Shown: positions 11,805 through 24,099 of the stretch, in pieces
How the letters are laid out: each line of letters opens with the position of its first letter
Numbering within the stretch: the first letter of the stretch is position 1
From: Rhodeus uyekii
Lineage: Eukaryota > Chordata > Actinopteri > Cypriniformes > Acheilognathidae
Length of the DNA stretch: 64,000 bases
Assembly (NCBI GenBank): GCA_037043235.1
Contig: JAWRVZ010000153.1
Location: forward strand, 1,110,001-1,174,000
Direction: 5' to 3'
Translations under genes and position numbers: made by a program
Notes under the pieces: model-generated
Told to the model about the DNA's origin: nothing
Databases searched by the model: none
Seen by the model: the letters and a program-made list of their open reading frames with translations, nothing else

Positions 11805-14800
11805 ATGTCAAAAGGTCCAGCAGTAGGTATTGATTTGGGCACCACCTACTCCTGTGTGGGAATCTTTCAACATGGAAAGGTGGAGATCATCGCCAATGAC
11901 CAGGGGAACAGAACGACTCCCAGCTATGTTGCTTTCACAGACACCGAAAGACTGATCGGAGACGCAGCCAAGAACCAAGTTGCCATGAACCCCACCAACA
12001 CAGTGTTCGGTGAGGCAGCCCATAACAGAATATACCAGAATATGATGCACTTTACTTAAGGAATAGATTGAAAGATTGACATTGACAATTGTATATGTCA
12101 CTGTTCTCCAATAGATGGCATTGTAGTTAAATTGTAAACCAGTCATTTCTAAACCAAACAATGACAGGACAGTAGATTAAACCGTAAATGAAAGTCATTG
12201 CGGTTTGAAAGAAATGGTTGTGTGCTATCATTTTGCTTTTTTTCATGCATCTCATTTCTTCAACAGATGCCAAGCGCCTGATAGGTCGACGCTTTGATGA
12301 CCCAGTGGTTCAGTCTGACATGAAGCACTGGCCCTTTAAAGTGATCAATGATGGTAGCAAGCCCAAGATGGAAGTGGAGTACAAAGGGGAAATAAAGACC
12401 TTCTTCCCTGAAGAGGTGTCTTCTATGGTCCTCACTAAGATGAAGGAAATCTCTGAGGCTTATCTGGGCAAGGTGAATAGAACTATACAAAAGCATTGTA
12501 ATTAAGTTCTTATAAAACTTTTAAATTCAGGTTGTTACATATTGTAGGATGTAACTTTTAGGATGCCCTTTTGCTTCACATCATCATGTAACAATGCACA
12601 TTATACGTGCAGCAAAAGAGCTAGCAAGAGTCCGAAAATGCAACATACAGGAAATGGATGACTAAGCACATGAGGTCATACAGAGATTAAATTGTCATGA
12701 GATCCATGATAAAATGTATTTTAAACATTTGAAGCCTTTCTCTAAATTTTTCTAAATGCAAACTAAAAAGAAGCCTGTCTAATTTATAATTGGCATAAAG
12801 CCTTTAATCGATGGCATACTATAACAGGATGTCAAACCAAAACAGAAAAACAAGTATTGCTGTCAAAACAAATATATGTCTCTACAGCATGAGTGCAAAG
12901 TTTTGCAAACACAGCTTTCCACGTCTTATCTTTTAGTTACGCACACAGCTAGAGTGGTTTTGAGAAATTCACCACAGATTAATATCTGATTCCACAGCAC
13001 ACATTTTGTGTTTAGAAATCTTCCGAAAGTTTGAATTGTACTTCGACTTTTGAGATCAAGATAACACCTGTTTATTGGCGTGTTGTGAAGATTGTTAACT
13101 TGATCACATTCATCACTGTCAGCAAGGTTGTTTTTGCTTGAAAAATTACCTTTTTAAACCAGAAAGAGGTTTAATTTTATTTGCTTGGTCCCTTAACACA
13201 TTGCATTTACATGCCTACAAACTATCATTAGAGAGTTAGTAAAGTATTACCGGGAGTAAACTGTAGGATTAGGGTTATGGTTCAAATATGTTGAAATGTA
13301 GTTGCAAAGTTATGTATAGTCAGTACAATGTCATTTGGAAGAGTATCACAATAAAGAGTTAGCAGATTAATCAGACTAATACTCTAATAAGACTTAGTTG
13401 ACTTGTAGTTTCAAAGTTACTTGTAGCCTAAAGAATGTTCAAAAGGGACCATCAATATAAAGTGTTACCATAAAAGCATCTACTCTTTCTTCATGTAAAC
13501 TGTAATCATAATTAATGCAGTCTCACAAAAATCTCTCCACAAAAAAATATCTAAGCACTTTTATATACAATAGTATCTAGAAGCCTCTGGGTTTAGCAGA
13601 ATCGGAGCCAACATGGTATCACACAAAAAATAAAACAACTCAGAGTGAGACATGAACTTCAAGGAGCTATGCAACTTATGCAGAAGCCAAATGTGGTGGT
13701 TGTATCACATTGGATGCTAGTCAGTATTCTGTTCTGATTTATGCTAATGAAGATTTGATCTTCTTGTTGTTCCAGCCAGTGTCAAATGCAGTCGTTACGG
13801 TGCCTGCATACTTTAATGACTCTCAACGCCAAGCCACCAAGGATGCTGGAACCATTGCTGGCCTAAATGTTCTTCGTATTATCAACGAACCAACAGCAGC
13901 TGCTATTGCTTATGGATTGGACAAAAAGGTATACAGACATCCTAAGCTATACTTAACCTAGTTTTACATATTAGTTGGTAAACATGCTTAACTGGCTGTA
14001 AAGAATGTGTGTTGCCATTTTTATTGTCCAGTATCTCACTGATGAACTTTCTGTACAGAAAGGTCAAAGAGTTAGGAGGGTTAAACTATTGCTTTATGGC
14101 CACAATTCCCTACAGGTTGGTGGTGAACGCAATGTCCTCATCTTTGATTTGGGAGGTGGAACATTTGACGTGTCCATTCTGACAATTGAGGATGGCATTT
14201 TTGAAGTCAAGTCTACTGCAGGTGACACCCATCTGGGTGGTGAGGACTTCGACAACAGAATGGTCAACCACTTCATTGCTGAGTTCAAGCGCAAGTTCAA
14301 GAAAGACATCACCGGCAATAAACGTGCAGTCCGTCGCCTGAGAACAGCATGCGAGCGCGCCAAGCGCACCCTTTCCTCCAGCACTCAAGCCAGCATTGAG
14401 ATCGACTCTCTGTTTGAAGGTTCCGACTTCTACACTTCCATCACCAGAGCACGTTTTGAGGAGCTCAACGCTGACCTGTTTCGCGGCACGCTGGAGCCAG
14501 TGGAAAAGGCTCTGCGGGATGCCAAGATGGACAAGGCACAGATCCATGACATTGTGCTAGTCGGTGGCTCCACTCGTATTCCCAAGATCCAAAAACTGCT
14601 TCAGGATTTCTTTAATGGCCGAGATCTTAACAAAAGCATCAATCCTGATGAAGCCGTAGCTTATGGAGCCGGTAAGAGGGTTGATCTCCACTATAGATGG
14701 ATTAGTATCACTTTTGCTTTGTGACATATTAATCTTTCCTCAAATCCCACCTAGCTGTCCAGGCAGCCATCTTAGCTGGTGATAAATCTGAGAATGTCCA

Positions 14801-17800
14801 AGACCTTTTGTTGCTGGACGTCACTCCTCTCTCTCTGGGCATTGAGACTGCTGGTGGTGTCATGACTGTGTTAATTAAGAGGAACACCACCATTCCCACC
14901 AAGCAAACTCAGACTTTCACCACTTACTCTGACAACCAGCCCGGAGTACTGATCCAGGTAAATGAAAGAAGTTGTTGTACCCATACATAATTGATCTTCT
15001 GAAAATTCCCAGCTCGGATCAGAAACTTTTCAAGCTGGTTTGGTACAAGGCTAATCAGAGAGGTCCTTGAAACAATTAAGATGTTGACAATTTCTTCTAG
15101 CCATTGAGACATTTGTAACCAATTGGAGTGTGTTTTAATCGTTTCGATTTGTCAAATCCCTAGGTATATGAGGGAGAGAGAGCAATGACAAAGGACAACA
15201 ACATTCTTGGAAAATTTGAGCTGACAGGCATCCCTCCCGCTCCTCGTGGTGTGCCACAGATTGAAGTTACCTTCGACATTGACGCCAATGGCATTCTCAA
15301 TGTATCCGCAGTTGACAAAAGCACTGGCAAAGAGAACAAGATCACTATTACAAATGACAAAGGTGAAATAACTTGTTTTGTCCTTCGATAAAGAGTTTAC
15401 TTCATACTCATTCACACCATCAAACTCTGGGGTTCCAAAATGTTCTTAGTTTTCAACGTTAGTTTCCAAATAATCTCTTTCTTTCAGGTCGTTTGAGCAA
15501 GGAAGACATCGAACGTATGGTACAAGAGGCTGATCAATACAAAGCAGAAGATGAAGCTCAAAAGGAGAAGGTCACTGCCAAGAACACTTTAGAGTCCCTG
15601 GCCTTTAACATGAAGAGCACTGTGGAGGATGAAAAGCTGCAGGACAAGATCAGTGCAGAGGACAAAAAAGCTATTACTGACAAATGCAATGAGGTCATAG
15701 CTTGGCTGGACAAGAACCAGGTAGGTAACATCCTCAAAATTGCACAACTTGCATGCCAATCTACAGTTGTCACTTGTTTACAAGATTACGGCTATCCCAT
15801 TTCAGATATGATTATGTCATTAAAGGATCTTTATTTTATGTTCTAACCTTGAGGAAGTGAAATCCATTGGTGTAGTCACCCACTATTTCACCTAACAAAT
15901 TGGCCTTTCACACTATGCTTAATCCTCGGTTATCATCATTCTAAACACTCTAAAAGCGTTTAACCCCAGGTAGAAAAACATGATTTAGAAACCTTAGAAC
16001 CCTTTCAACACTTAGAAACCCTACACTGCATCGTGGTGCCAAACGTGAACTATGAAAAAGTTGAATTTTAGAATGTTATGGCAATGCTTAGCAGTAGACA
16101 CACAGTTGTATGCCTCATATTCAAATGCTTTGGACATGGTTTCAGTGTTTGAGAGGGAAAAAATTTAAATGGTGATGAAAGACATGTAAATTGGAATGAT
16201 GAAGATAACACATTATTCTTACCTTTATAGTCTGAAAGTAAATTTTGTGAATGCCTTTGTTTAAAGAGGTCGCTTGCTGCCTTCATCCAATCAATGACAC
16301 TGACACCTCAAATAAGAACATTAACCTAGTGTTTAAGAATATACATGGTTAAATGTAAATCCTGGGGAAATTATAAAACAAGATAATCCTCGATCTCATT
16401 TTTCTGGGGTTTAGAATGTCCCAGGATAAACAATAAGTGTGAAAACCAGTAAAGAGATCATTAAGCCAGTGTTTCCCAACCTTGTTCCTAAAGTTACACC
16501 AACAGAACACATTTTATATGTCTAAATATCTAAAAATTGGGGCTAAAGGCACAATAATTACTATGATAATAATCAGCTGGCTGTCTGTTCCATTTGATGA
16601 CTTGACATGGTTAGGTTCAGATGGTAAATATAATAATAATACATTTTATCTGTAGTGCACCTTTCTCAAACTCAAAGTGCAAATTACAAGTAATTCAAGA
16701 TTGCAAAAACATCAAAGAAAAAATATTATAAGAAAATACACATTAATAAGTTATACATTAAAAACTTGACTGAAAAAATGTGTTTTGAGACACTGCTTAA
16801 AAAAAATCCAAAGCGTTTGCATTCTTGACAGATAATAAATTCCACAACTTCGGTGCATTGTACGAAAAGGCCCTCCTGCCCATAGATTTAGTTTACAGCA
16901 AGGTTGATACAAAATGAGAGAGCCAGCAGAGAGGAGGGAATGTGAAGGAATAGACTGAATAACCAAACCACAATGTAAGCAGGAGCCAAGCCATGTACTG
17001 CCTTGTAAGTTAAAATCAGAATTTTAAAATCAATACGTGATTGGACTGGTTTTGATGGAGTTGATGGAGCACAGGGTCTCTATACATGGATATATACATG
17101 TAAGTGTAGTTGTAAGAGAGATAATCACCATATATATGTATATGTATATGTGTATGTATATGTATATATATATATATAGAAAGAGAGAGAGAGAGAGAGA
17201 GAGAAAATAAAATCATCATATTTGAAAATATGATATTAATAATGTATAATAAGACATCATATTATTGTTACTACTGTCAAGATATATTTCATTATTATGG
17301 GATCTCCTTCAATACTTTCAGAATCTTTACTTTTTTTTAGTTTACTCTATTACTCTATATTTCTGTGTTTTTAAAACTAGTTTTTACTGACAGTATGTTT
17401 ATTGGATGAAAATAAATAAAAAGTTCTGTATTGACACTCTAGATCAGTGGTTCCCAACCTTTTCTTGTTCGAGGCACCCTTTGAAAGCCTTTCAAAAGTT
17501 CCCGGCACCCTTATAAGGAAACAGATATTTTAATAGAGAGAGACCTCGCGCGATTGTTGACGGGGGTGGGGGGGGGGGGGGGTGAGAGACCTCGCGTGAT
17601 TGTTGACGGGGGGGGGGGGGGGGGGGTTATCTCCGCGCTATCTCGGTAGTCCCCTCCCTCTCCCTCTCCCGCCAAGAGAGAATGACGTTAGTGCGATATT
17701 TTTTTTTATTTTTATTTTTTCCGAAATTTTGGCGGCACCCTCAAAAGATCTCACGGCACCCCTTAGTGCCGCGGCACACCGGTTGGGAACCACTGCTCTA

Positions 17801-18320
17801 GATGGTGCAGATTAATAGGCCTTTACTTTTTAGGGCACAGCTGATTGACCATCAGAAGGAACTTGCCACTTCACATATTTATATGATTGATTTTCACACA
17901 AAAACTGTTGCAATATTATCAATATCAATAAAAACAATTTTCTTTTTGTTCCGCAATCATGCACTATGTGAATAGTAAATCACATTGTTCTTAAGGCGTG
18001 CCTTTAAACCCGTTGCACCCAAATGTTGTTGTGCCTCCAGTAAAGGAATTGGGTAATGCTGCATTAAGCAATGAGTCACCTCACAGAACAAAGAGCCTCT
18101 TCCGTGACACTTCTCATGTTTTGTTCCACAGACCGCAGAAAAGGATGAGTACGAGCACCAACAGAAGGAGCTGGAAAAAGTGTGCAACCCCATTATCACC
18201 AAGCTCTATCAGGGTGCGGGTGGAATGCCGGGTGGAATGCCAGGTGGAATGCCTGGGGGATTTCCTGGAGGGGCAGGAAGTGGTTCCTCCTCTGGTCCAA
18301 CCATTGAGGAAGTGGATTAA
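11805..18320 (+). CDS. hspa8: constitutive HSP70 chaperone (heat shock cognate 71 kDa type)
   Basis: Eight coding exons: 11805-12009, 12267-12472, 13776-13928, 14116-14671, 14755-14957, 15164-15362, 15488-15720 and 18132-18320 (TAA), 647 residues in all. The internal lengths 206, 153, 556, 203, 199 and 233 match the vertebrate HSPA8 exon pattern as I know it; inducible hsp70 genes are normally intronless. It is a cytosolic and nuclear ATP-dependent chaperone that binds hydrophobic peptides with J-proteins and exchange factors. Visible features: the phosphate loop IDLGTTYSCVG at the start, IFDLGGGTFDVSIL, VGGSTRIPKIQ, the substrate-binding domain from about residue 395, GGMP repeats, and the C-terminal EEVD that binds TPR co-chaperones. 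It appears intact. A sister copy of hspa8 is possible in polyploid cyprinids, so one-to-one orthology is not proven. Confidence 0.93.
13186..13469. mobile_element. MITE copy 2 in HSP70 intron
   Basis: It shares 'atcacaataaagagttagcag', 'tactctaataaga' and the right end 'ataaagtgttacc' with the copy at 35130-35393, and its ends with the element at 8740. The left boundary is approximate. The rest of this intron (12473-13775) shows nothing else. Confidence 0.6.
15901..16446. mobile_element. candidate MITE with inverted ends in last HSP70 intron
   Basis: The left end reads 'ggcctttcacact' and the right end 'agtgtgaaaacc', an imperfect inverted pair. Internal 'aaccccaggta' and 'ctggggttta' also mirror each other. 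It has no coding capacity. Confidence 0.45.
16619..17045. repeat. interspersed fish repeat
   Basis: Contains 'agccatgtactgccttgta' and 'ttttaaaatcaatacgtga', words typical of a dispersed teleost repeat. No ends or domain were assigned. Confidence 0.45.
17133..17203. repeat. (TATG)/(TA)/(GA) compound microsatellite
   Basis: Successive runs of TATATG, TA and then GA within the last HSP70 intron. Confidence 0.85.
17445..17795. mobile_element. hAT-type non-autonomous element with perfect TSD
   Basis: A perfect 15-bp terminal inverted repeat (CAGTGGTTCCCAACC) bounds a 351-bp element flanked by the 8-bp duplication CTCTAGAT at 17437-17444 and 17796-17803, diagnostic of hAT transposition. Internally a unit of about 50 bp ('agacctcgcg..gattgttgacgg') is duplicated in tandem, each copy ending in a long G run (about 17564-17582 and 17609-17627). 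It has no transposase. Confidence 0.9.
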
Positions 18321-18738
18321 TCTTGACTCTAGAACATCCAGGCCTACACAACATAAACCAACACAACATCTGATTTATGTCAACTTAATGCATCTCAAAC
18401 AGGCTTCATGTCAACTAGCATTTACTTACATTGATGTGCCAAATGAGACCAACTTATAGCTTGTGACCAAAGCAATATGGCACTTACAAAACAGCATTAG
18501 CATGTAGCATTAGCATATTAGCCTATGTTAGCATCATGTTTGCAAATTTGTAATTCTGTAAATCTGTAAGCTATTATTCAGTGGTTACAAGGTTAGTCAT
18601 GCCACAATACTTAGCTGAGGTGAGGCCTTATAACTTGTTCGGTTAGCCGTTATACTAATTATTTATAATTATTTCACAGGGAGGGGTTTTTACACATCTG
18701 CTTTACAGTTCATTTGTTAAATCAATTCTGTATGACTC

Positions 18739-18744
18739 AATAAA
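18739..18744 (+). terminator. HSP70 poly(A) signal
   Basis: AATAAA about 420 bases after the stop codon, followed by a second AATAAA-like motif. Confidence 0.6.
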
Positions 18745-19064
18745 AATAAAGCATGTTATTGTATCAATATCCTGTCTTGTGTTTTTGTTAAATAACATCT
18801 CATGACAGAAGCAACTGCCTGCATCATAAGCAACACACTCATTTCTGCAATCAATTGCAAGAAAGACAGTAGTTTAAAAAGTTCCCTTTTTTGCTTTCAG
18901 AAATGTAGGTGAGGTCACTTTGTTTTTGTTTGGATGGCTCACCTTTTTCAGTCAAAATAGTATTGTTCTTTTCCTCATATGACCGATACAAACATTCCCG
19001 AGCTCCTCCTAACTGCATAAAAACACCTGTATGAATTGCGAAATTCAACCAATGCAAGGGAGAA

Positions 19065-19070
19065 TATAAA
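19065..19070 (+). promoter_or_regulatory. TATA box of first ctrl-like gene
   Basis: TATAAA 56 bases upstream of the ATG. A CACCTG E-box at 19024-19029 just upstream would fit exocrine-pancreas control by PTF1, but the second half-site is not clear. Confidence 0.6.
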
Positions 19071-19125
19071 GCTGGAGAGAGACCTAATAGGAATAGCAAC
19101 AAGACTCAAGGCACTTGTCAACAAC

Positions 19126-20299
19126 ATGATCTGGATCATTAGCTGTTTTGCTTTGCTGGCTTCCACTCTAGGTGAGTTTTTATTAGGAAAAAAGGTGACA
19201 GATTTTACTTTTCTTTTAGTTTTTTAAACAAATGTTACAAGGATATTGGAATATGAAATATGAATAATTACACCAAATCAACTTGGCATTGCACTATACA
19301 AAACTAAACAAAACATGTTTAGTGATGCTTTTCTTATTTTTCTTTTTTATGAACTTTCCTTACAGGATGTGGAGTGCGTCCATTTCAGCCATTGGATATG
19401 GCTGCCTCGCGCACAATTGAGAAAATAGATGAAGGAATAATTGGTGGAAATGTATTAAATGGTCTTATTAATGGAAGGGAAGCGGTCATTTGGCCCTGGC
19501 AGGTCTCTATCCAGGTAGTGTTACAAGCTTTAAATACACAATCGTTGTTAAGTATTTTCCAATGCAAGATGTTTTTTTTATGCGTTTATTTATGGATCCA
19601 CTACTAATTTCTTATCAAATCATGAAGGTTATGGACCTCATTGTCTGTTTAATCATGTACTCATGAAGTTCTTCATATCTGAACCAGACATCCAAAGGTG
19701 AACACTTCTGTGGTGGTTCACTGATCAACAACTATTGGGTTCTCACTGCTGCCCATTGCTCAGTTCGGTAAGTATCTATCTGTCTGTCTGTCTGTCTGTA
19801 TATCTATCTATCAATCTATCTATCTATCTTTAATTATTCTATCCATGTGTTTAGATTTGAATACAAACGTATTCAACTTTTCCTGCTTTTCCTTTTCCCG
19901 CTGTCTTTACAGGCCTGGAAGTAATTTTGTTGTCCTTGGACAGTATGACCGTGGCTCCAGAAATGAACCTATTCAGGTCAAGAAAATTGCCAAGGTATCT
20001 TTAATGTGATTATTACATTAACACTAAAATTTTCAATCTTTAAATTTCAAAGACAATGTCTCTTCAAGGCTGCATTTCTTTGAGCAAAAATGCAGTAAAA
20101 ACAGTAAGCTTGTGAAACATTATTTCAGTTTAAGATTCTGTCACCTTTTTTCCTAATAAAATCTCACCAAGAGTGGAAGCCACCAAAGTAAATAAAGCTA
20201 ATGATTCAGAGGATTTTGTTGACAAGTGTGTTTATTATTGCTATTAAGTTAATTTTCGCAATTCAATTCAATTCAGTTTTGTGCTACTTAACCATGACA

Positions 20300-20371
<72 letters not shown>

Positions 20372-21241
20372 TCAGAACTCTTTTTTTCAACAGCATTTAT
20401 TTGAAGTACAAATCTTTGTAGCATTATACATGTCTTTATTGTCATATCTGATAAATTGAATTTGTCCTTGCTGAATAAATGTATTAATTTCTTAAAAACT
20501 TGCTATATTATAATAGCTGACACCAGTTTTTCTTCCTACACAATATAGGTCATCACCCATCCCGACCACAACAAGTGGACTAAATTCAACAATGATGTTA
20601 AACTACTGAAATTGTCCAGTCCAGTACAGTTGACATCCTATGTCTCTCCTATATGTCTGCCTAGCTCCTCCGCCAGCATCTCCCCTGGGACTCTTTGTGT
20701 CACGACTGGCTGGGGCAGAACTGAAACCGAAAGTAAGTGTGCAATTCTTCTTACCTGTGCATTTTCAATTGTGTAGTAAATAAAAACCAGCAGTTGGTCC
20801 TTGTTAAACAATTAAGACACTATCTTACATGATTCCTTTGTTAATAGATATTCCTCGCATCTTGCAGCAGGCAACTTTGCCGATAGTGAGTCAGACTGAG
20901 TGTAGGAAAGCATTTGGTCAGAACAGAATCACTGATGGCATGATCTGTGCCGGAGGCTCTGGATCCTCATCTTGCCAGGTAGATGAAGAAGAATTTCCAA
21001 ACATATTAATACATAAACCATTAATTCTAATATTTGAAAAACACAATGTTAATCCCTGATGTTTGTCTGTCAACTGCAGGGTGATTCTGGTGGTCCTCTG
21101 ATGTGTGAGAGTTCAGGTGTTTGGTATCAGGTGGGCATCGTTTCCTGGGGCAAAACAGACTGCAATGTTGGTATACCAATAGTCCACACCCGTGTCTCTT
21201 ATTTTCGAAAATGGATTGACGAAATTGTTCAATCCAACTAG
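19126..21241 (+). CDS. divergent chymotrypsin-like serine protease
   Basis: Seven exons: 19126-19171, 19366-19514, 19688-19767, 19913-19994, 20549-20732, 20848-20978 and 21080-21241 (TAG), 277 residues. It is a secreted S1-family zymogen with a signal peptide of about 16 residues and then Cys17-Gly-Val. The catalytic triad is present: His88 (LTAAHC), Asp135 (FNNDV), Ser227 (GDSGGP). Exon structure and sequence match the neighbouring ctrl gene. Oddities: the stretch before WPWQV is about 14 residues longer net, and the expected K/R|IVNG cleavage point reads NG-LING (Gly48-Leu49), without a basic P1 residue. S1-pocket residues near 226/228 read PIVH where the neighbour has PAVY. Either it has acquired a new activation route and specificity, or it is losing function; the frame is fully open. 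Confidence 0.85.
19780..19827. repeat. (CTGT)/(CTAT) microsatellite
   Basis: Tetranucleotide runs in intron 3 of the first protease gene, directly behind its donor site. Confidence 0.85.
20036..20515. repeat. cyprinid interspersed repeat pieces around (AAT)n
   Basis: Fragments of the family seen at 4680-4982 ('aaggctgcatttctttgagca', 'tccttgctgaataaatgtat') flank a long AAT tract at about 20299-20370 in intron 4. Confidence 0.6.
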
Positions 21242-21639
21242 AGCTCTGGCATGAGTTTAAACCCACCAGATGAAGTCAGTCATCACTATATTTTATCCCT
21301 TTTTGTTCATGGTTTTTAAACTGTGTCTTCAAAACACTGTTTTTTGTGATGCTATTGCTTTGAACACTGAAAATAGCTTTTGACGATGGCAATGAAATTA
21401 TTAAAAGCACAACTTTGGTATTCACAATGTATCTGGTCTCATCTAATTGTAATTAATTAATTGTAATTACACTTGTTACTCAATAAATATTAAATCAATT
21501 ATTTGGGGTCTTCTTGGTATTATTGGTGTTTGTTACAAAACAAAAATAAGCAGTAAGTGCTTGTATATTGTAAATAAATCTCTTATTTTTCCAAGTTTCC
21601 AGGTTAATGCACAGTAAGGTAACAAAGGTTTCTTTTGGT

Positions 21640-21909
21640 TACTTTTTTATTAAAGGATCCTGAAAAGATTGCATCACATTCTTCATTTAAAATAATAAAA
21701 ATGCTTCTTGGGCATCAAATCATCATATTTTCATCACAGGAATAAATTACACATATACATTTTTATGATAAAATTGAAAACAGTGATTTCAAACTCTAAT
21801 AATAATAATATTTTACTGTATTTTTGCAAGAAATGCAGCCTTAATAAGAATAAGAGACTACTTTCTAAAACGTAAAAAAAAGAAAAAAAAACTCCAAACT
21901 TTTGAACGC

Positions 21910-21953
<44 letters not shown>
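21640..21953. repeat. cyprinid interspersed repeat plus (AAT)n
   Basis: Words 'tcatcacaggaataaatta' and 'aagaaatgcagccttaataag' identify the same dispersed family. An AAT tract follows at 21913-21953. This is the 3' flank of the first protease gene; an AATAAA at 21481-21486 is a possible poly(A) signal. Confidence 0.6.
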
Positions 21954-21957
<4 letters not shown>

Positions 21958-22110
21958 TACATTTATATAGCGCTTTATCAAAGACTCCTCAACCGCCACT
22001 AGAGTGCAGCATCCACCTGGATGATGCGACGGCAGCCATATTGCGCCAGAACGCTCACCACACACCAGCTTTATTGGTGGAGAGGCGACGAAGTGATGAA
22101 GCCAATCAGA
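21945..22110 (-). repeat. SINE3 3'-end fragment
   Basis: Reverse-strand match to the 3' half of the element at 48630-49118: 'tgatgcgacggcagccatat' and 'gaacgctcaccacacacc' on the plus strand, ending in the 'atttatatagcgcttt' tail. The 5S-derived head is absent. Confidence 0.7.
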
Positions 22111-22126
22111 GAAAGAATATAAAGTA

Positions 22127-23316
22127 TACACTCACCTAAAGGATTATTAGGAACACCATACTAATACTGTTTGACCCCAATTCACCTTCAGAACTGCCTT
22201 AATTCTATGTGGCATTGATTCAACAAGCTGAAAGCTTTCTTTAGAAATGTTGGCCCATATTGATAGGATCGCATCTTGCAGTTAATGGAGATTTGTGGGA
22301 TGCACATCCAGGGCACGAAGCTCCCATTCCAACACATCCCAAAGATGCTCTATTGGGTTGAGATCTGGTGACTGTGGGGCCATTTTAGTGCAGTGAACTC
22401 ATTGTCATGTTCAAGAAACCAATTTGAAATGATTCGAGCTTTGTGACATAGTGCATTATCCTGCTGGAAGCAGCATCAGAGGATGAGCACATGGTGGTCA
22501 TAAAGGGATGGACATGGTCAGAAACAATTTACAGGTAGGCCGTGGCATTTAAACGATCCCCAATTGGCACTAAGAGGCCTAAAGTGTGCCAAGAAAACAC
22601 CCCCCCCCCCCCCCACCCCCATGATAGATCCATGTTCTCATTCTGTTTATGCCAAATTCTGACTCAATCATCTGAATGTCTCAACAAAAATCGAGACTCA
22701 TCAGACCAGGCAACATTTCTCCAGCCTTCAACTGTCCAATTTTTGTGAGCTCGTGCAAATTGTAGCCTCTTTTTCCTATCTGTAGTGGAGATGAGTGGTA
22801 CCCGGTGGGGTCTTCTGCTGTTGTGGCCCATCTGCTTCAAGGTTGTGCATGTTGTGGCTTCACAAATGCTTTGCTGCATACCTCGGTTGTAACAAGTGGT
22901 TATTTCAGTCAAAGTTGCTCTTTCATCAGCTTGAATCAGTCAGCTCGTTCTCCTCTGACCTCTAGTATCAACAAGGCATTTTCTCCCACAGGACTGCCGC
23001 ATACTGGATGTTTTTCCCTTTTCACACCATTCTTTGTAAACCATAGAGAAATGGTTGTGCGAGAAAATCCCAGTAACTGAGCAGATTGTGAAATACTCAG
23101 ACCGGCCCGTCTGCCACCAACAACCATGCCACGGTCAAAACTGCTTAAATCACCTTTCTTTCCCATTCTGACATTCAGTTTGGAGTTCAGGAGATTGTCT
23201 TGACCAGGACCACACCCATAAATGCATTGAAGCAACTGCCATGTGACTGGTTGATTAGATTATTGCATTAATGATAAATTGAACAGGTGTTCCTAAAAAT
23301 CCTTTAGGTGAGTGCA
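22127..23316 (-). mobile_element. Tc1/mariner-like transposon (defective)
   Basis: The inverted ends 'tacactcacctaaaggatt' and 'aatcctttaggtgagtgca' bound 1190 bp, flanked by TA on both sides (22125-22126, 23317-23318), as expected for Tc1 insertion. Transposase remnants are on the minus strand. A run of about 17 C lies at 22602-22618. Confidence 0.9.
22664..23235 (-). pseudogene. broken Tc1-like transposase
   Basis: The N-terminal piece (22936-23235) shows a helix-turn-helix region (GKKGDLSSFDRGMVVGGRRA, then SQSAQLLGFSRTTIS). The next piece (22664-22912) holds the first catalytic Asp in VAWSDESRF. The pieces are in different frames, and the C-terminal half with the second Asp and Glu is decayed by frameshifts and stops. 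Confidence 0.8.
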
Positions 23317-24099
23317 TACATTTATATAAATCAAGCCAAGAGTCATATGCAATCAAATGGTGCTAGACATTTTCTCCATTTTGGAATGACTTGACTTTTA
23401 ATGGATGTATGACATCAATTTCCATCTCTTTTCCTAGCTATTAAAATTAGACAATGCATTAGATACAATTATCAAGGTCACCATTTAGTTGTTCAAATTC
23501 CAACTAAAAAAGAAGAGCTTGTCAACTCATGATTAACTGTCTACAAACTTCTGTACAGTTGAAAAGCTTTTGAAAAACCTGTTATGCACACATTTGCATT
23601 GTATACATGTCCTGTTCTCTTCTCTATGTTGTCCTTGTACAGCAAGATCATTGTTCCAGTACAGAACCTGTGCAGCCTAAGAGTATTCCCAAAGAGTCAG
23701 CATTAAAGTGATTGGCAAAGTGATCGACTTGTTTACTTGTTCATCACCGAAACCTCAGGGTTTCAACATCTTTTCACAATCTTTTGTGGTGTTAAATAAC
23801 CACAAAACATATCCTGTGCAAGAACAAAATAATAATTTGTGCATCTGCTTGTATGGGTTCAATAACATTGTCAAGTTGTCTCAATGTTGCAAATTATTGC
23901 ATTCAGAAAACATTTATTCAAAAAAAGGTAGACAGCCTACCCTTTTTTCCCAAGTTGACACATTTTTTCTTGTCAATATTTCAACATACTTTTTGAAACA
24001 TGCACTGAACTAGATATGAATGTTCCTGAGCTCTGGGATCCTGCCAGCTGTAGGGAAGCACCTTGAAGAATTCCCAGTTTTATCAGATGCTAAAGAGAG
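23317..24099. other. intergenic, nothing recognised
   Basis: AT-rich spacer between the two protease genes with no domain, repeat end or RNA gene recognised. Confidence 0.5.

Noticed and set aside
14005..14115. Upstream extension of the large HSP70 exon (residues before VGGERN)
   Set aside because: The AG at 14114-14115 gives exactly 556 bp and in-phase joining; the earlier codons are intron read-through.
12010..18131. Searched the HSP70 introns for U14-type box C/D snoRNAs, which sit in HSC70 introns of other vertebrates
   Set aside because: No intron shows the C and D boxes with the U14 rRNA-complementary core. Isolated TGATGA words lack partners.
22542..23080. Plus-strand ORFs across the Tc1 element
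   Set aside because: They are antisense to recognisable transposase and include poly(C)-derived proline runs.
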